57,335 nt of DNA from Lachnospiraceae bacterium (GTDB taxonomy: Bacteria; Bacillota; Clostridia; Lachnospirales; Lachnospiraceae): the NCBI GenBank assembly GCA_024681775.1, contig JAILAF010000045.1, positions 1 to 57,335 of the forward strand, given 5' to 3'. The notes under the pieces were generated by a model. That model was not told the DNA's origin, made no database searches, and worked only from the letters and a program-made list of their open reading frames with translations. The position numbers were made by a program, and so were the translations under genes. Every line of letters begins with the position of its first letter. The first letter of the stretch is position 1. Positions 40,890 through 50,637 of this stretch are shown piece by piece.

Positions 40890-40916
40890 TTAGCACTCCA
40901 TTTAATCGAGTGCTAA
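40890..40916. promoter_or_regulatory. CIRCE operator (HrcA binding site)
   Basis: Perfect match to the consensus TTAGCACTC-N9-GAGTGCTAA, placed at about +8 of the predicted transcript. HrcA bound here represses the operon until heat or misfolded protein ties up GroEL. Confidence 0.97.
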
Positions 40917-40944
40917 CAACCGAATCGGAGAGGAGGGGTTGCCC

Positions 40945-41988
40945 ATGGAAATGGATGAGCGGAAAGCGAAGATCCTGCAGGCCATCATCAGGAACTACCT
41001 GGAAACCGGTGAGCCGGTGGGCAGCAGGACCATCTCCAAATACACGGATCTGAACCTGAGTTCCGCCACCATCCGCAACGAGATGGCTGACCTGGAGGAG
41101 ATGGGCTACATCGTCCAGCCCCACACCTCCGCGGGACGGATCCCCACCGACAAGGGTTATCGCTTCTATGTGGATACCATGATGGAGGCGAAGGAACAGG
41201 AACTGGCCGAGGTGAAGGATGTGCTCCTGCAGCGCCAGGACAGGCTGGAGGATATGCTCCGGAGCCTGGTGAAGTACCTGGCCAAGGACACCCAGTATGC
41301 CACCATGATCACGGCCCCCTCGGTACAGAAGAACCGGTTGAAGTTCGTGCAGCTCTCCCGCGTGGATGAGCACAGTTACCTGGCGGTCATCGTCATGGAG
41401 GGCAATATCATCAAGAACCGGCTGCTGGCCGTGGAGGAAGCCGTCGATGACGAGACGCTGCTGAAGCTGAACATGCTGCTGAACACGCAGCTGTCCGGTA
41501 TGGCGGTGCAGGAGATCAACCTGAGCATGATCTCCAGGATGAAGACCCAGGCCGGGATCCACAGCGACATCATCAGCAATGTCATCGATGCCGTGGGCGA
41601 GGTCATCGCCGAGGATGAGGATCTGCAGGTCTACACCAGCGGTACGGATAATATTTTCCGGTATCCGGAGCTTGCGGATCAGCAGAATGCCAGCCAGCTC
41701 ATCAGTGCTTTCGAGGAAAAGCAGCTCCTGGGGAATCTCCTTACCGGCGAGACCGGCGAGGACGGGGAAGGCCCCGGCACCGGCATTCAGGTGTACATCG
41801 GAGGAGAGAATGCTTCCCAGAGCATGAAGGACTGCAGCGTGGTTACCGCCACCTACGAGCTGGGAGACGGACTCCGGGGTACCATCGGTATCGTGGGCCC
41901 CAGGCGCATGGATTATGACAAGGTCGTCGGAACTCTGAAGACCCTGCAGACCAAGCTGGATGATATATACGGAAGAAAAGAAGAATAG
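40945..41988 (+). CDS. hrcA: heat-inducible transcription repressor HrcA
   Basis: The 347-aa repressor binds CIRCE and shuts off class I heat-shock genes. It starts MEMDERKAKILQAIIRNYLE, with a winged helix-turn-helix in residues 1-75 (SSATIRNEMADLEEMGYI, TSAGRIPTDKGYRFYV), then the dimerisation and inserted domains, ending with the conserved GIVGPRRMDY region. GGAGAGGAGGGG lies 6 bases before the ATG at 40945; a TTG six bases earlier would hide this site. It is first in the standard order hrcA-grpE-dnaK-dnaJ and represses its own promoter through the CIRCE just upstream. Confidence 0.96.
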   Translation: MEMDERKAKILQAIIRNYLETGEPVGSRTISKYTDLNLSSATIRNEMADLEEMGYIVQPHTSAGRIPTDKGYRFYVDTMMEAKEQELAEVKDVLLQRQDRLEDMLRSLVKYLAKDTQYATMITAPSVQKNRLKFVQLSRVDEHSYLAVIVMEGNIIKNRLLAVEEAVDDETLLKLNMLLNTQLSGMAVQEINLSMISRMKTQAGIHSDIISNVIDAVGEVIAEDEDLQVYTSGTDNIFRYPELADQQNASQLISAFEEKQLLGNLLTGETGEDGEGPGTGIQVYIGGENASQSMKDCSVVTATYELGDGLRGTIGIVGPRRMDYDKVVGTLKTLQTKLDDIYGRKEE

Positions 41989-42018
41989 AGTCTCAGGCAG
42001 GCTCGGGAGAGGAGCGAC

Positions 42019-42654
42019 ATGGCAGAAGAAAAAGACCTGGAAGAACAGATGAAGGAAGAGCAGGCTTCCGCGGAAGCGGAAAATGCGGCGGAAGAAGCGG
42101 TGAAAGAACAGGACCCTGCACCTGAAGCGGAAAACGCAGCGGAGGAGAGCAAGGAGCCTGAGAGCAGGAAGGATAAGAAAGCCTCCAAAAAGGCCGAGAA
42201 GGCCGACAAGGAAAAGACGGCTCTCAAGGAAAAGGTGGAAGAGCTGGAGGACAAGGTCAAGCGTCAGCTGGCGGAGTTCGAGAACTTCCGGAACCGCACC
42301 GAGAAGGAGAAGACCGAGAGCTTCGACCTGGGAGCGAGATCCGTGATCGAAAAGCTCCTTCCCGTGGTGGACAATTTCGAGCGCGGTCTGGCCACCGTTC
42401 CCGAGGACAAGGCGGACGATCCCTATGTGGACGGCATGAACCGCATTTACAGACAGCTTATGACGGAGCTGGAGAAGATGGGTGTGGAGCCCATCGAAGC
42501 GGTGGGGCAGCCCTTTGATCCCAACCTGCACAATGCGGTGATGCAGGCCCAGAGCGATGAGCTGGAGTCCGGCACCGTGGCGCAGGAGCTGCAAAAGGGA
42601 TACAAGTATCACGATAAAGTCGTAAGACACAGCATGGTTTCCGTTGTGGAATAG
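42019..42654 (+). CDS. grpE: nucleotide exchange factor GrpE
   Basis: GrpE releases ADP from DnaK and acts as thermosensor. The 211-aa protein has an acidic, Ala/Glu-rich N-terminal tail of about 65 residues, a long coiled coil (KEKVEELEDKVKRQLAEFEN), the conserved FRNRTEKE and LLPVVDNFERGL segments, and the C-terminal beta domain with FDPNLHNAV and QKGYKYHDKVVRHSMV. GAGAGGAG precedes the ATG. It is 30 bases after hrcA. Confidence 0.96.
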   Translation: MAEEKDLEEQMKEEQASAEAENAAEEAVKEQDPAPEAENAAEESKEPESRKDKKASKKAEKADKEKTALKEKVEELEDKVKRQLAEFENFRNRTEKEKTESFDLGARSVIEKLLPVVDNFERGLATVPEDKADDPYVDGMNRIYRQLMTELEKMGVEPIEAVGQPFDPNLHNAVMQAQSDELESGTVAQELQKGYKYHDKVVRHSMVSVVE

Positions 42655-42712
42655 CCTGTTGATGATCTGATAGAGTACAAAAAGCAAATGATTTCCGAAG
42701 GAGGAAAAGATT

Positions 42713-44611
42713 ATGAGCAAGATTATCGGTATTGATCTGGGAACTACCAACAGCTGTGTAGCTGTTATGGAGGGCGGTAAGCCTACCGTCATCGCCAATG
42801 CAGAGGGTGCGAGAACCACACCTTCCATCGTGGCATTCACCAAGACCGGCGAGCGCCTTGTAGGTGAGCCTGCAAAGCGTCAGGCAGTCACCAATGCGGA
42901 GAAGACCATCTCCTCCATCAAGAGAGATATGGGTACCGACCGCGGCCGTACCATCGATGACAAGAAGTACAGCCCTCAGCAGATCTCCGCAATGATCCTT
43001 CAGAAGCTGAAGGCAGATGCAGAGAGCTACCTGGGCGAGAAGGTCACCGAGGCGGTCATCACCGTTCCCGCATACTTCAACGACGCACAGCGTCAGGCAA
43101 CCAAGGACGCAGGTAAGATCGCGGGTCTGGATGTAAAGCGTATCATCAACGAGCCCACCGCAGCCGCTCTGGCATACGGTCTGGACAACGAAAAAGAGCA
43201 GAAGATCATGGTCTACGACCTGGGCGGCGGTACCTTTGATGTGTCCATCATCGAGATCGGCGACGGCGTCATCGAAGTGCTTGCTACCAACGGCGACACC
43301 CATCTGGGCGGCGACGACTTTGATAACAAGATCATCGATTGGATGCTTTCCGAGTTCAAGAAGCAGGAGGGTGTAGACCTTTCCGGCGATAAGATGGCGA
43401 TGCAGAGACTGAAGGAAGCTGCCGAGAAGGCAAAGAAAGAGCTCTCCAGTGCCATGACCACCAACATCAACCTGCCCTTCATCACCGCAACCGCTGACGG
43501 CCCCAAGCACTTTGACATGAACCTGAGCCGTGCGCAGTTCGATGATCTGACCAGAGATCTGGTGGAGAAGACCGCGATCCCCGTGCAGAACGCAATGAAG
43601 GATGCAGGCCTCACCAATGCAGACCTGGGACAGGTCCTGCTGGTAGGCGGTTCCACCCGTATCCCCGCAGTGCAGGAGAAGGTTCGTCAGCTGACCGGCA
43701 AGGAGCCCAGCAAGAACCTGAATCCAGATGAGTGTGTCGCAGTCGGCGCATCCATCCAGGGCGGTAAGCTGGCAGGCGATGCCGGCGCCGGCGATATCCT
43801 GCTGCTGGATGTCACTCCTCTGTCCCTGTCCATCGAGACCATGGGCGGCGTGGCTACCAGACTGATCGAGAGAAATACCACCATCCCTACCAAGAAGAGC
43901 CAGGTGTTCTCCACCGCTGCAGATAACCAGACCGCAGTTGACATCAATGTCGTTCAGGGTGAGAGACAGTTCGCTAAGGATAACAAGAGCCTGGGCCAGT
44001 TCCGTCTGGACGGTATCGCTCCCGCTCCCAGAGGCATCCCTCAGATCGAGGTGACCTTCGATATCGATGCCAACGGTATCGTGAACGTATCCGCTAAGGA
44101 TCTGGGCACCGGCAAGGAGCAGCACATCACCATCACCGCAGGCTCCAACATGTCCGATGCCGACATTGACAAGGCCATCAAGGAAGCACAGGAATTTGAG
44201 GCACAGGATAAGAAGAAGAAGGAGAACATCGAGGCCATCAACGATGCAGACGCATTCGTGATGCAGACCGAGAAGGCTCTCAGCGAAGTGGGCGACAAGG
44301 TTTCCGATGCAGACCGCACCCAGGTGCAGGCTGATGTGGAAGCAGTCAAGACCATCCTCGAGCGTGTCCGCGGCAATGAGGCGAGCGCTACCGACAGCGA
44401 TATTGACGAGCTGAAGGCTGCCAAGGAGAAGCTGACGAATTCCGCACAGGGTGTCTTCACCAAGATGTACGAGAACATTCAGCAGCAGCAGCAGGCACAG
44501 GCAGCAGGCGATGCAGGTCAGGCAGCAGGCCAGGCCGGCGCTACAGATGCAGGTGCAAGCCAGGGCGGCAATGACGACGATGTGATCGATGCCGACTTCC
44601 GTGAGGTTTAA
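42713..44611 (+). CDS. dnaK: molecular chaperone DnaK (Hsp70)
   Basis: The 632-aa ATP-driven chaperone shows the phosphate-1 loop [14 protein letters not shown] at the N-terminus, the phosphate-2 [13 protein letters not shown] near 175 and adenosine [12 protein letters not shown] motifs near 310, the interdomain linker [15 protein letters not shown] near 365, and the substrate domain ending in a Gln/Ala/Gly-rich tail and the [13 protein letters not shown]-terminus. The C-terminal tail recruits or tethers clients. Codons are strongly biased, as in abundant proteins. AAGGAGG precedes the ATG. The J-domain protein at 26 kb is a likely second partner besides DnaJ. Confidence 0.98.
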   Translation: MSKIIGIDLGTTNSCVAVMEGGKPTVIANAEGARTTPSIVAFTKTGERLVGEPAKRQAVTNAEKTISSIKRDMGTDRGRTIDDKKYSPQQISAMILQKLKADAESYLGEKVTEAVITVPAYFNDAQRQATKDAGKIAGLDVKRIINEPTAAALAYGLDNEKEQKIMVYDLGGGTFDVSIIEIGDGVIEVLATNGDTHLGGDDFDNKIIDWMLSEFKKQEGVDLSGDKMAMQRLKEAAEKAKKELSSAMTTNINLPFITATADGPKHFDMNLSRAQFDDLTRDLVEKTAIPVQNAMKDAGLTNADLGQVLLVGGSTRIPAVQEKVRQLTGKEPSKNLNPDECVAVGASIQGGKLAGDAGAGDILLLDVTPLSLSIETMGGVATRLIERNTTIPTKKSQVFSTAADNQTAVDINVVQGERQFAKDNKSLGQFRLDGIAPAPRGIPQIEVTFDIDANGIVNVSAKDLGTGKEQHITITAGSNMSDADIDKAIKEAQEFEAQDKKKKENIEAINDADAFVMQTEKALSEVGDKVSDADRTQVQADVEAVKTILERVRGNEASATDSDIDELKAAKEKLTNSAQGVFTKMYENIQQQQQAQAAGDAGQAAGQAGATDAGASQGGNDDDVIDADFREV

Positions 44612-44617
44612 CAGATT

Positions 44618-45799
44618 ATGGCAGAGCAAAAGCGGGACTACTACGAGGTCCTGGGAGTAGACAAAAATGCGAGTGACGAAGACCTGAAAAAGGCCTATCG
44701 TGCTCTCGCCAAAAAGTACCATCCGGATGCAAATCCCGGCGACAAGACCGCGGAGGCCAAGTTCAAAGAGGCCTCCGAGGCCTACGCCGTTCTGAGCGAT
44801 GCAGAGAAGCGCCGCCAGTATGATCAGTTCGGACATTCCGCATTTGAAGGCGGAGCCGGCGGGTTCGATTATTCCAACATGGATTTCTCGGACATCTTCG
44901 GCGGTTTCGGCGATATTTTCGGCGATCTCTTCGGCGGCGCATTCGGCGGTTACGGTTCCCGCACCCGCGGTGCGAGCAATGGGCCCATGAAGGGCGCCAA
45001 CATCCGCACCACCGTGCGCCTCACCTTCCTGGAGGCCGTTTTCGGCTGCGAGAAGAAGGTAGACCTCACCGTGCAGGAGACCTGTACGAAGTGTAACGGA
45101 ACCGGCGCCAAGGCAGGCACCCAGCCCGAAACCTGCTCCACCTGCGGCGGACGCGGTCAGGTGGTCCGTACGAGACAGTCCATGCTGGGCGTGGTCCGTA
45201 CCACGGAGGTATGTCCCGACTGTCGCGGCAAGGGCAAGATTATCCGCGATAAGTGCCCCGACTGTAACGGCAACGGCTTTATCCCCATGAAGAAGACCTA
45301 CTCCGTCAAGGTTCCTGCGGGGATCGATGACGGTCAGGCCATCAACCTGCCCGGACTGGGAGATCCCGGCGTCAACGGCGGCCCCAGAGGGGATGTGCGC
45401 GTAGAGTGCATCGTGGCTCCTCACGAGGAATTCGAGCGCGATGGTATGGATATTTATTCCGTGGTGCCTATTTCCTTCGCGGTGGCAGCCCTGGGCGGCC
45501 CCATCTATGTGAACACCGTGGACGGCAAGGTGGTCTACGATGTGAAGGCCGGCACCCAGACCAACAGCCGCATCCGGCTGAAGGGCAAGGGTGTTCCTTC
45601 CTGGAGAAACAAGGATCTGCGCGGTAATCACTACGTAACCCTGGTGGTGCAGACCCCGGATAAGCTCTCCCCCGAGGCAAAGGAACATCTGAAAGCCTTT
45701 GACGCCCTGACGGGCGATACCCTCCACACCGTGGAGAAGAGCGGAGATGCGGAAGCGCCGGCCTCTGCCAAGAAAAAAGGGAAAAAGTGGAAGCTGTAA
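44618..45799 (+). CDS. dnaJ: chaperone protein DnaJ
   Basis: DnaJ stimulates DnaK ATPase and delivers substrates. The 393-aa type I protein has the J domain with HPD ([10 protein letters not shown] near residue 32), a Gly/Phe region (about 75-125), four CxxCxGxG-type zinc repeats ([32 protein letters not shown], about 147-215) and the C-terminal beta domains. It begins 6 bases after dnaK; the ribosome binding site (GAGG) is rather far upstream, inside dnaK. A terminator follows. Confidence 0.97.
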   Translation: MAEQKRDYYEVLGVDKNASDEDLKKAYRALAKKYHPDANPGDKTAEAKFKEASEAYAVLSDAEKRRQYDQFGHSAFEGGAGGFDYSNMDFSDIFGGFGDIFGDLFGGAFGGYGSRTRGASNGPMKGANIRTTVRLTFLEAVFGCEKKVDLTVQETCTKCNGTGAKAGTQPETCSTCGGRGQVVRTRQSMLGVVRTTEVCPDCRGKGKIIRDKCPDCNGNGFIPMKKTYSVKVPAGIDDGQAINLPGLGDPGVNGGPRGDVRVECIVAPHEEFERDGMDIYSVVPISFAVAALGGPIYVNTVDGKVVYDVKAGTQTNSRIRLKGKGVPSWRNKDLRGNHYVTLVVQTPDKLSPEAKEHLKAFDALTGDTLHTVEKSGDAEAPASAKKKGKKWKL

Positions 45800-45836
45800 A
45801 GCGAGGCACTTTTGACTGATAGAATAGCAGATAAGC

Positions 45837-45868
45837 AAAGCCCCCTTCCTTTCGGAAGGGGGCTTTGT
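45837..45868. terminator. bidirectional terminator between dnaJ and GH94 gene
   Basis: Stem AAGCCCCCTTCC/GGAAGGGGGCTT with a 4-base loop. Both flanks can supply a short T run for converging transcripts. Confidence 0.85.
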
Positions 45869-45893
45869 GTATGAAAAGGAGTAATCTGAGAAG

Positions 45894-48335
45894 TTAACCC
45901 ATGACTACCTGTACATGGTATTCCTTCTTGCCTTTCTCATAAGGAATGATGTGTCCATCGACCTTGACGCCGTCCACGGTCATTTTCTTCACACCCTTCT
46001 GGGTGCCGGGGGTCTGGGTGACGTCGATGTAGTAGGTGCCTTCGCGGAACTTTCTGGTGACCTTGAAGCTGCCGAAATCGGAAGGGATACAAGGATCTAC
46101 GGACAGTCCCTTGTGGGTCGGGTACACGCCCAGGATGAACTGGGAGATGTTGACGAAGGTCCATGCGGCGGTGCCGGTGAGCCAGCTGTTTTTGCCCTCG
46201 CCGTGGAATTTCGCATCACGGCCTGCCACCATCTGGCAGTAGATGTAGGGCTCGGTGCGGTGGATCTCGCTGATCTCCTCGGTGTAGGCAGGGCAGGTCT
46301 TGCGATAGACCTCGAAGGCGCGGTCGCCTCTGCCGATGACGGTTTCTGCGATGGAGATCCAGGGGTTGTTGTGGCAGAAGATACCGGCGTTCTCCTTGTA
46401 TCCGGGGGGATAGGAGGAAACCTCACCCAGTTCTTCGTGATAAACGGTGTAAGCGGGCTGCAGGATCATGACGCCGTAATCGGTATCCAGGCGCTCCTTC
46501 ACGGAATCCAGTGCCTGCTGTGCCTGGCCGCTCTCAACGCCGACCCCTGCCAGTACGCAGAAGCCCTGAGGCTCGATGTAGATCTGGCCTTCCGCGCACT
46601 CTTTTCCGCCGACCTTGTTGCCGTAGGAATCATAAGCACGGACGAACCACTCGCCGTCCCATCCTGCCTCGGAGAGCAGGATCTGGGACATCTCGTCCGC
46701 TGCCTTCCGGGCTCTTGCGGCCTCGTCGGTCATACCCTTGAGGTCGCAGAGGTCTGCATATTCTCTGCCGTACTTGACAAACATACCGCCGATGAAGACG
46801 GACTCTGCCACGGGGCCCTCGCTGGGGCCGAAGGTCTGGAAGGACTCGCCGGGCTGGGTGGAATGGCAGTTCAGGTTCAGGCAGTCGTTCCAGTCAGCTC
46901 TGCCGATCAGAGGCAGATTGTGAGGACCTCTGTGGGTGTTGGTAAATTCAAAGGATCTGCGCAGGTGCTCCATCAGGGGCTGTGCTACGCTCTCGTCATT
47001 GTCGAAAGGAACCATCTCATCCAGGATGGACACATCGCCGGTCTCGCGGATGTAAGCGCTGGTACCTGCCACCAGCCACAGAGGATCGTCACCGAAGCCG
47101 CTGCCGATGTCGGCATTGCCCTTCTTTGTCAGGGGCTGGTACTGGTGATAAGCGCTGCCGTCCTGGAACTGGGTGGATGCGATGTCAATGATACGCTCTC
47201 TTGCTCTGTCGGGGATCAGGTGGACGAAGCCCAGCAGATCCTGGCAGGAATCACGGAAGCCCATGCCGCGGCCGATGCCGGACTCATAATAGGAAGCGGA
47301 ACGGGACATGTTGAAGGTGACCATGCACTGGTACTGGTTCCAGATGTTCACCATGCGGTTGACCTTGTCGTTGGCGGTCTCCACCACGTACTTGGAGAGC
47401 AGGCCGTCCCAGTATGCGTTCAGCTCCTTCAGGGCTGCAAAGAACTTCTCATCGGTGTCGTACTTGGACAGAAGAGCATTTGCCGGCTTCTTGTTGATGA
47501 TGCCGGGAGCCTCGAACTTCTCGTCCTGAGGATTCTCCACATATCCCAGCACGAAGATGTAGCTCTTGCTCTCGCCGGGCTGCAGGGTGATGTCCAGCTG
47601 GTGGGAAGCGATGGGCTGCCAGCCGCTGGCGATGAAATTGTGCAGCTTTCCTGCCACAACGGCTGCAGGGAAAGCGGGCCCTTCATAATAGGAACCCATG
47701 AACTCGTCCTTGCTGGTCTCGAAAGCGGCAACGGGAGCGTTCACGGAGTAGATGGCATAGTGATTGCGGCGCTCGCGGTACTCGGTCTTGTGATAGATGG
47801 TGGAGCCTACCACCTCTACCTCGCCGGTGCTGTAGTTGCGCTGGAAGTTCTTCATATCATCGTCCGCATTCCACAGACACCACTCTACATAGGAAAAGAC
47901 GGAGAAGGCCTTGGGGGCGTTCGTCGTATTGGTTAAGGTCAGTCTGGTCACTTCGCAATTGTCCTTCAGGGGAACGAAGGCGAATACCTCAGCCTGCAGG
48001 CCTTTTTTGGAAGCGGTGAACTTGCTGTAGCCGATGCCGTGACGGCACTCATAACTGTCCAGCTCGGTCTGGGTCGGACGCCAGCCGGGATTCCAGATCG
48101 TATCACCATCCTTAATATAGAAGTACTTGCCGTTCATATCGATGGCAGTGTCATTGTAACGATAACGAGTCAAACGGAGCAGCTTTGCATCTTTATAAAA
48201 AGTATAGCCGCCACAGGTGTTGGAGATCAGAGAGAAGAACTCGTTGCATCCCAGGTAATTAATCCAGGGAAGCGGTGTCTTGGGGGTGGTGATGACATAC
48301 TCCCGATGTACATCATCAAAATAACCGAATTTCAT
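45894..48335 (-). CDS. GH94 disaccharide phosphorylase, cellobiose-phosphorylase type
   Basis: GH94 enzymes split a beta-glucoside with inorganic phosphate, giving alpha-glucose-1-phosphate plus sugar, saving one ATP. The 813-aa length equals that of cellobiose phosphorylases (about 810-825). It shows the start [23 protein letters not shown], the catalytic-acid region [13 protein letters not shown] near residue 480 (the Asp after Trp), and the late [12 protein letters not shown] and [19 protein letters not shown] phosphate-site blocks. GGAGG lies 6 bases before the ATG at 48335; extension upstream has no family support. It is divergent from lacI and the sugar importer and has an operator-like palindrome at its promoter. 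Cellobiose is the best guess; other beta-disaccharides are possible. Confidence 0.9.
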   Translation of the reverse strand: MKFGYFDDVHREYVITTPKTPLPWINYLGCNEFFSLISNTCGGYTFYKDAKLLRLTRYRYNDTAIDMNGKYFYIKDGDTIWNPGWRPTQTELDSYECRHGIGYSKFTASKKGLQAEVFAFVPLKDNCEVTRLTLTNTTNAPKAFSVFSYVEWCLWNADDDMKNFQRNYSTGEVEVVGSTIYHKTEYRERRNHYAIYSVNAPVAAFETSKDEFMGSYYEGPAFPAAVVAGKLHNFIASGWQPIASHQLDITLQPGESKSYIFVLGYVENPQDEKFEAPGIINKKPANALLSKYDTDEKFFAALKELNAYWDGLLSKYVVETANDKVNRMVNIWNQYQCMVTFNMSRSASYYESGIGRGMGFRDSCQDLLGFVHLIPDRARERIIDIASTQFQDGSAYHQYQPLTKKGNADIGSGFGDDPLWLVAGTSAYIRETGDVSILDEMVPFDNDESVAQPLMEHLRRSFEFTNTHRGPHNLPLIGRADWNDCLNLNCHSTQPGESFQTFGPSEGPVAESVFIGGMFVKYGREYADLCDLKGMTDEAARARKAADEMSQILLSEAGWDGEWFVRAYDSYGNKVGGKECAEGQIYIEPQGFCVLAGVGVESGQAQQALDSVKERLDTDYGVMILQPAYTVYHEELGEVSSYPPGYKENAGIFCHNNPWISIAETVIGRGDRAFEVYRKTCPAYTEEISEIHRTEPYIYCQMVAGRDAKFHGEGKNSWLTGTAAWTFVNISQFILGVYPTHKGLSVDPCIPSDFGSFKVTRKFREGTYYIDVTQTPGTQKGVKKMTVDGVKVDGHIIPYEKGKKEYHVQVVMG

Positions 48336-48386
48336 TTTAATCCTCCATCCCGAGCTCTGAAAGTATTGATGTCCCGTATTTCGGCG

Positions 48387-48424
48387 CTGTCCGGGCCCGG
48401 TCGGACAGCTGTGCGTAAAACGCA
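48387..48424 (-). promoter_or_regulatory. hairpins in the GH94 leader
   Basis: Two hairpins lie in the ~174-base leader of the GH94 transcript: CTGTCCG/CGGACAG (48387-48408) and TGCGT/ACGCA (48412-48424). They may influence message stability or translation. No riboswitch family is recognised. Confidence 0.4.
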
Positions 48425-48488
48425 TATTACTGCACCTGCGCACGACGTATGAAAAAATGCATTTCCACCGGAAACGCAAAAGTTAAGA

Positions 48489-48509
48489 AAACGATTAAGT
48501 TAATCGTTT
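48489..48509. promoter_or_regulatory. LacI-type operator 1 (at GH94 promoter)
   Basis: Perfect inverted repeat AAACGATTAA-G-TTAATCGTTT. It overlaps the predicted GH94 transcription start, so a bound repressor would block it. Operator 2 near lacI shares the TTAAGTTAAT core and about 15 of 21 positions. Confidence 0.78.
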
Positions 48510-48515
48510 AAGCCG

Positions 48516-48544
48516 ATTATATGACAAGTTAAAAAAATACACAA
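48516..48544 (-). promoter_or_regulatory. promoter of the GH94 gene
   Basis: On the minus strand TTGTGT and a perfect TATAAT are 17 bases apart. The start of transcription falls near 48509, inside operator 1. Confidence 0.78.
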
Positions 48545-48604
48545 CAGAATAATGAAAAAAATCACTTCTTTCGTCAAATCTACAAACAAAATTCAAAAAA
48601 GGGG

Positions 48605-48633
48605 TTGCTTTCTTCGGCAATATGCGATATAGT
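48605..48633 (+). promoter_or_regulatory. promoter of lacI-permease-permease-binding protein operon
   Basis: TTGCTT and TATAGT with a 17-base spacer; transcription would start near 48640, just before operator 2. Confidence 0.72.
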
Positions 48634-48643
48634 GAAATCGCTT

Positions 48644-48664
48644 AAAGGTTTAAGTTAATTGCAA
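48644..48664. promoter_or_regulatory. LacI-type operator 2 (before lacI)
   Basis: AAAGGTTTAA-G-TTAATTGCAA, a less perfect copy of operator 1, lies at about +5 of the lacI transcript and 27 bases before its start codon, which fits autoregulation. Confidence 0.65.
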
Positions 48665-48690
48665 CGTAAACGTAAAAGGACGAGAACGGC

Positions 48691-49695
48691 ATGGCGTCAA
48701 TGAAAGATATCTCCGAGGTTTGTGGAGTCTCCATAGCCACGGTGTCCAAGGCACTCAATGATCATGCCGACATCGGAGAAGCAACCAAGAGACATATCCG
48801 TGAGGTGGCACAGCAGTTGGGGTACTCCCCCAACGCGGCGGCCAAGGCACTGAAGACCCGGCGGAGTTACAATCTGGGGATCCTCTTTGTAGACAAAGCC
48901 AATAACGGCCTGACTCACGAGCATTTTTCCCTGGTCCTGGACCACTTCAAACGGGTGGCGGAGAGCAGGGGCTACGACATCACCTTCATCAGTTCCGGAC
49001 ATGAAAGCTATGAGTCCTATCTGAAGCATGCGACCTACCGCGGATTCGACGGAGTGCTGATCGCCTGCGTGGACTACACGGAGCCGCAGGTACAGGAGCT
49101 GGCAAAAGGGAAGATCCCCATCGTATCCGTCGATTATGCATTTGACGGACACAGCGCAGTTTTTTCCAATGATGAACAGGGCATGCGGGATCTGCTGAAG
49201 TATTGCTACGACATGGGGCATCGCAGGATTGCCTATGTATATGGAGAGCGCAGCTCTGTTACGGAGAAGCGCCTGAATGCTTTTAAGAGCACTGCCGCCG
49301 AGCTGGGACTGAAGATCCCGGAACGGTACCTGACCAGGGCGGAGTACCGCAAGACGGACCTGAGCAGGGAGCGGACCTTGCAGCTGCTATCCCTTCCGCA
49401 GCCGCCCACCTGCATTTTTTACCCGGACGATTTCGCCGCACTGGGCGGGATCGATGCCATCTCCACCATGGGACTGAAGATCCCGGATGACATTTCGGTG
49501 GTGGGCTATGACGGGATCCGCTGGACCAGGCATCTGACACCCCACCTGACCACGCTTCGGCAGAACGCCGAGAAGATCGGAGAGGTGGCAGCGGAGAAGC
49601 TCATCGATGCCATCGAGCATCCGAAGGAAACAAAACCGGAGCATATCGTTGTTGACGGGCATGTCTACATCGGCGGTTCCGTCAAGAGGATATAA
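48691..49695 (+). CDS. LacI-family transcriptional regulator
   Basis: The 334-aa repressor has the LacI helix-turn-helix and hinge at residues 1-60 (MKDISEVCGVSIATVSKALN, REVAQQLGYSPNAAAKAL) and a periplasmic-binding-protein-like sensor with LDHFKRVAESRGYDI, SVDYAFDGHSAVFSND and the VVGYDGIRW end block. It is first in the importer operon and divergent from the GH94 gene; two related palindromes at both promoters make it the likely local repressor. The inducer is presumably the imported disaccharide or its phosphorolysis product. Confidence 0.93.
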   Translation: MASMKDISEVCGVSIATVSKALNDHADIGEATKRHIREVAQQLGYSPNAAAKALKTRRSYNLGILFVDKANNGLTHEHFSLVLDHFKRVAESRGYDITFISSGHESYESYLKHATYRGFDGVLIACVDYTEPQVQELAKGKIPIVSVDYAFDGHSAVFSNDEQGMRDLLKYCYDMGHRRIAYVYGERSSVTEKRLNAFKSTAAELGLKIPERYLTRAEYRKTDLSRERTLQLLSLPQPPTCIFYPDDFAALGGIDAISTMGLKIPDDISVVGYDGIRWTRHLTPHLTTLRQNAEKIGEVAAEKLIDAIEHPKETKPEHIVVDGHVYIGGSVKRI

Positions 49696-49717
49696 GATAA
49701 GGGAGGAAGTAAGGGGA

Positions 49718-50623
49718 ATGAAGGATTTTCTGCAGAACACGTGGAAGCACAGGGCACATATCGTCATGGCATTGCCGGTATTCCTGATCCTGTTCTTCAT
49801 CATGTATGTGCCGATGGCCGGTCTGGTTATGGCATTCAAGAATTATAACTACACACTGGGCATCTGGAAGAGCCCCTTCAACGGATTGGACAACTTCAAG
49901 ATCCTTTCCGCTTCCAAAGACACTTTCATTAACATCACCAAGAACACGGTTCTGTACTATCTGATGTTTACGGCCGTGGGAACCTTCCTGAATGTCACGC
50001 TGGCCATCGCCATCGACCAGCTGATGTTCAAGCGCATGGGTAAGACGATGCAGACGATGATGATCATCCCCGTCTTCATCTCCTACGCAGCAGTGCAGTT
50101 CATCGTATACGCATTCATCAGCACTGACACCGGTATCATCAACAACACCTTTGACGCAGGCGTGCGGTTCTACTCCACTGCGAAGCTGTGGCCCATGATC
50201 CTGCTGATCGTCAAGATCTGGAAAGACACCGGATACGGCTCGGTCCTGTACATGTCCGTCCTGGCCGGCATCGACTCCTCCCTCTACGAGGCAGCAGAGA
50301 TCGACGGCGCCAGCAAGTGGCAGCGGATCTGGCACATCACCCTGCCTTCCCTGATCCCCATGATCACCGTTATGTTGCTGCTTTCCGTCGGTAATGTGAT
50401 GCGTTCCGACACCGGTCTGTTCTATCAGGTAACGAGGAACAGCGGTATCCTGTACAGCACCACCCAGGTTATCGACTCCTACGTCCTGAACGCCATCTTC
50501 AAGAATTCGAACTTCGGATTCACGGCAGCTACGTCCCTGTTCCAGTCAGTCGTCGGTCTGCTCCTGATGCTCTTTGCTAATGGAATGGTCCGTAAGATCG
50601 CACCTGAAAACGCACTGTTCTAA
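49718..50623 (+). CDS. CUT1 sugar ABC transporter permease, LplB/UgpA-like
   Basis: The 301-aa membrane protein has six predicted helices and the inner EAA loop YEAAEIDGASKWQRIWHITL near residue 200 that contacts the ATPase. The start at 49718 follows GGAGG and a second GGGGA; longer in-frame extension overlaps lacI and is not supported. It lies 22 bases after lacI and is followed by a second permease and a binding protein. No ATPase gene is in the operon, as is usual for CUT1 importers served by MsmK. Confidence 0.92.
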   Translation: MKDFLQNTWKHRAHIVMALPVFLILFFIMYVPMAGLVMAFKNYNYTLGIWKSPFNGLDNFKILSASKDTFINITKNTVLYYLMFTAVGTFLNVTLAIAIDQLMFKRMGKTMQTMMIIPVFISYAAVQFIVYAFISTDTGIINNTFDAGVRFYSTAKLWPMILLIVKIWKDTGYGSVLYMSVLAGIDSSLYEAAEIDGASKWQRIWHITLPSLIPMITVMLLLSVGNVMRSDTGLFYQVTRNSGILYSTTQVIDSYVLNAIFKNSNFGFTAATSLFQSVVGLLLMLFANGMVRKIAPENALF

Positions 50624-50637
50624 GGAGGGGAGAGACA

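Noticed and set aside
42458..45838. An uninterrupted antisense reading frame of 1126 codons opposite grpE-dnaK-dnaJ
   Set aside because: It follows from the codon bias of strongly expressed genes on the other strand. It has no ribosome binding site and a composition (Leu/Ala/Gly/His/Val-rich) unlike real proteins here.
45915..47936. A 673-codon open frame opposite the GH94 gene, and similar ones opposite msmK, hrcA and pgi
   Set aside because: Each is a shadow of the real gene in a GC-rich genome, without homology-like motifs or start signals.
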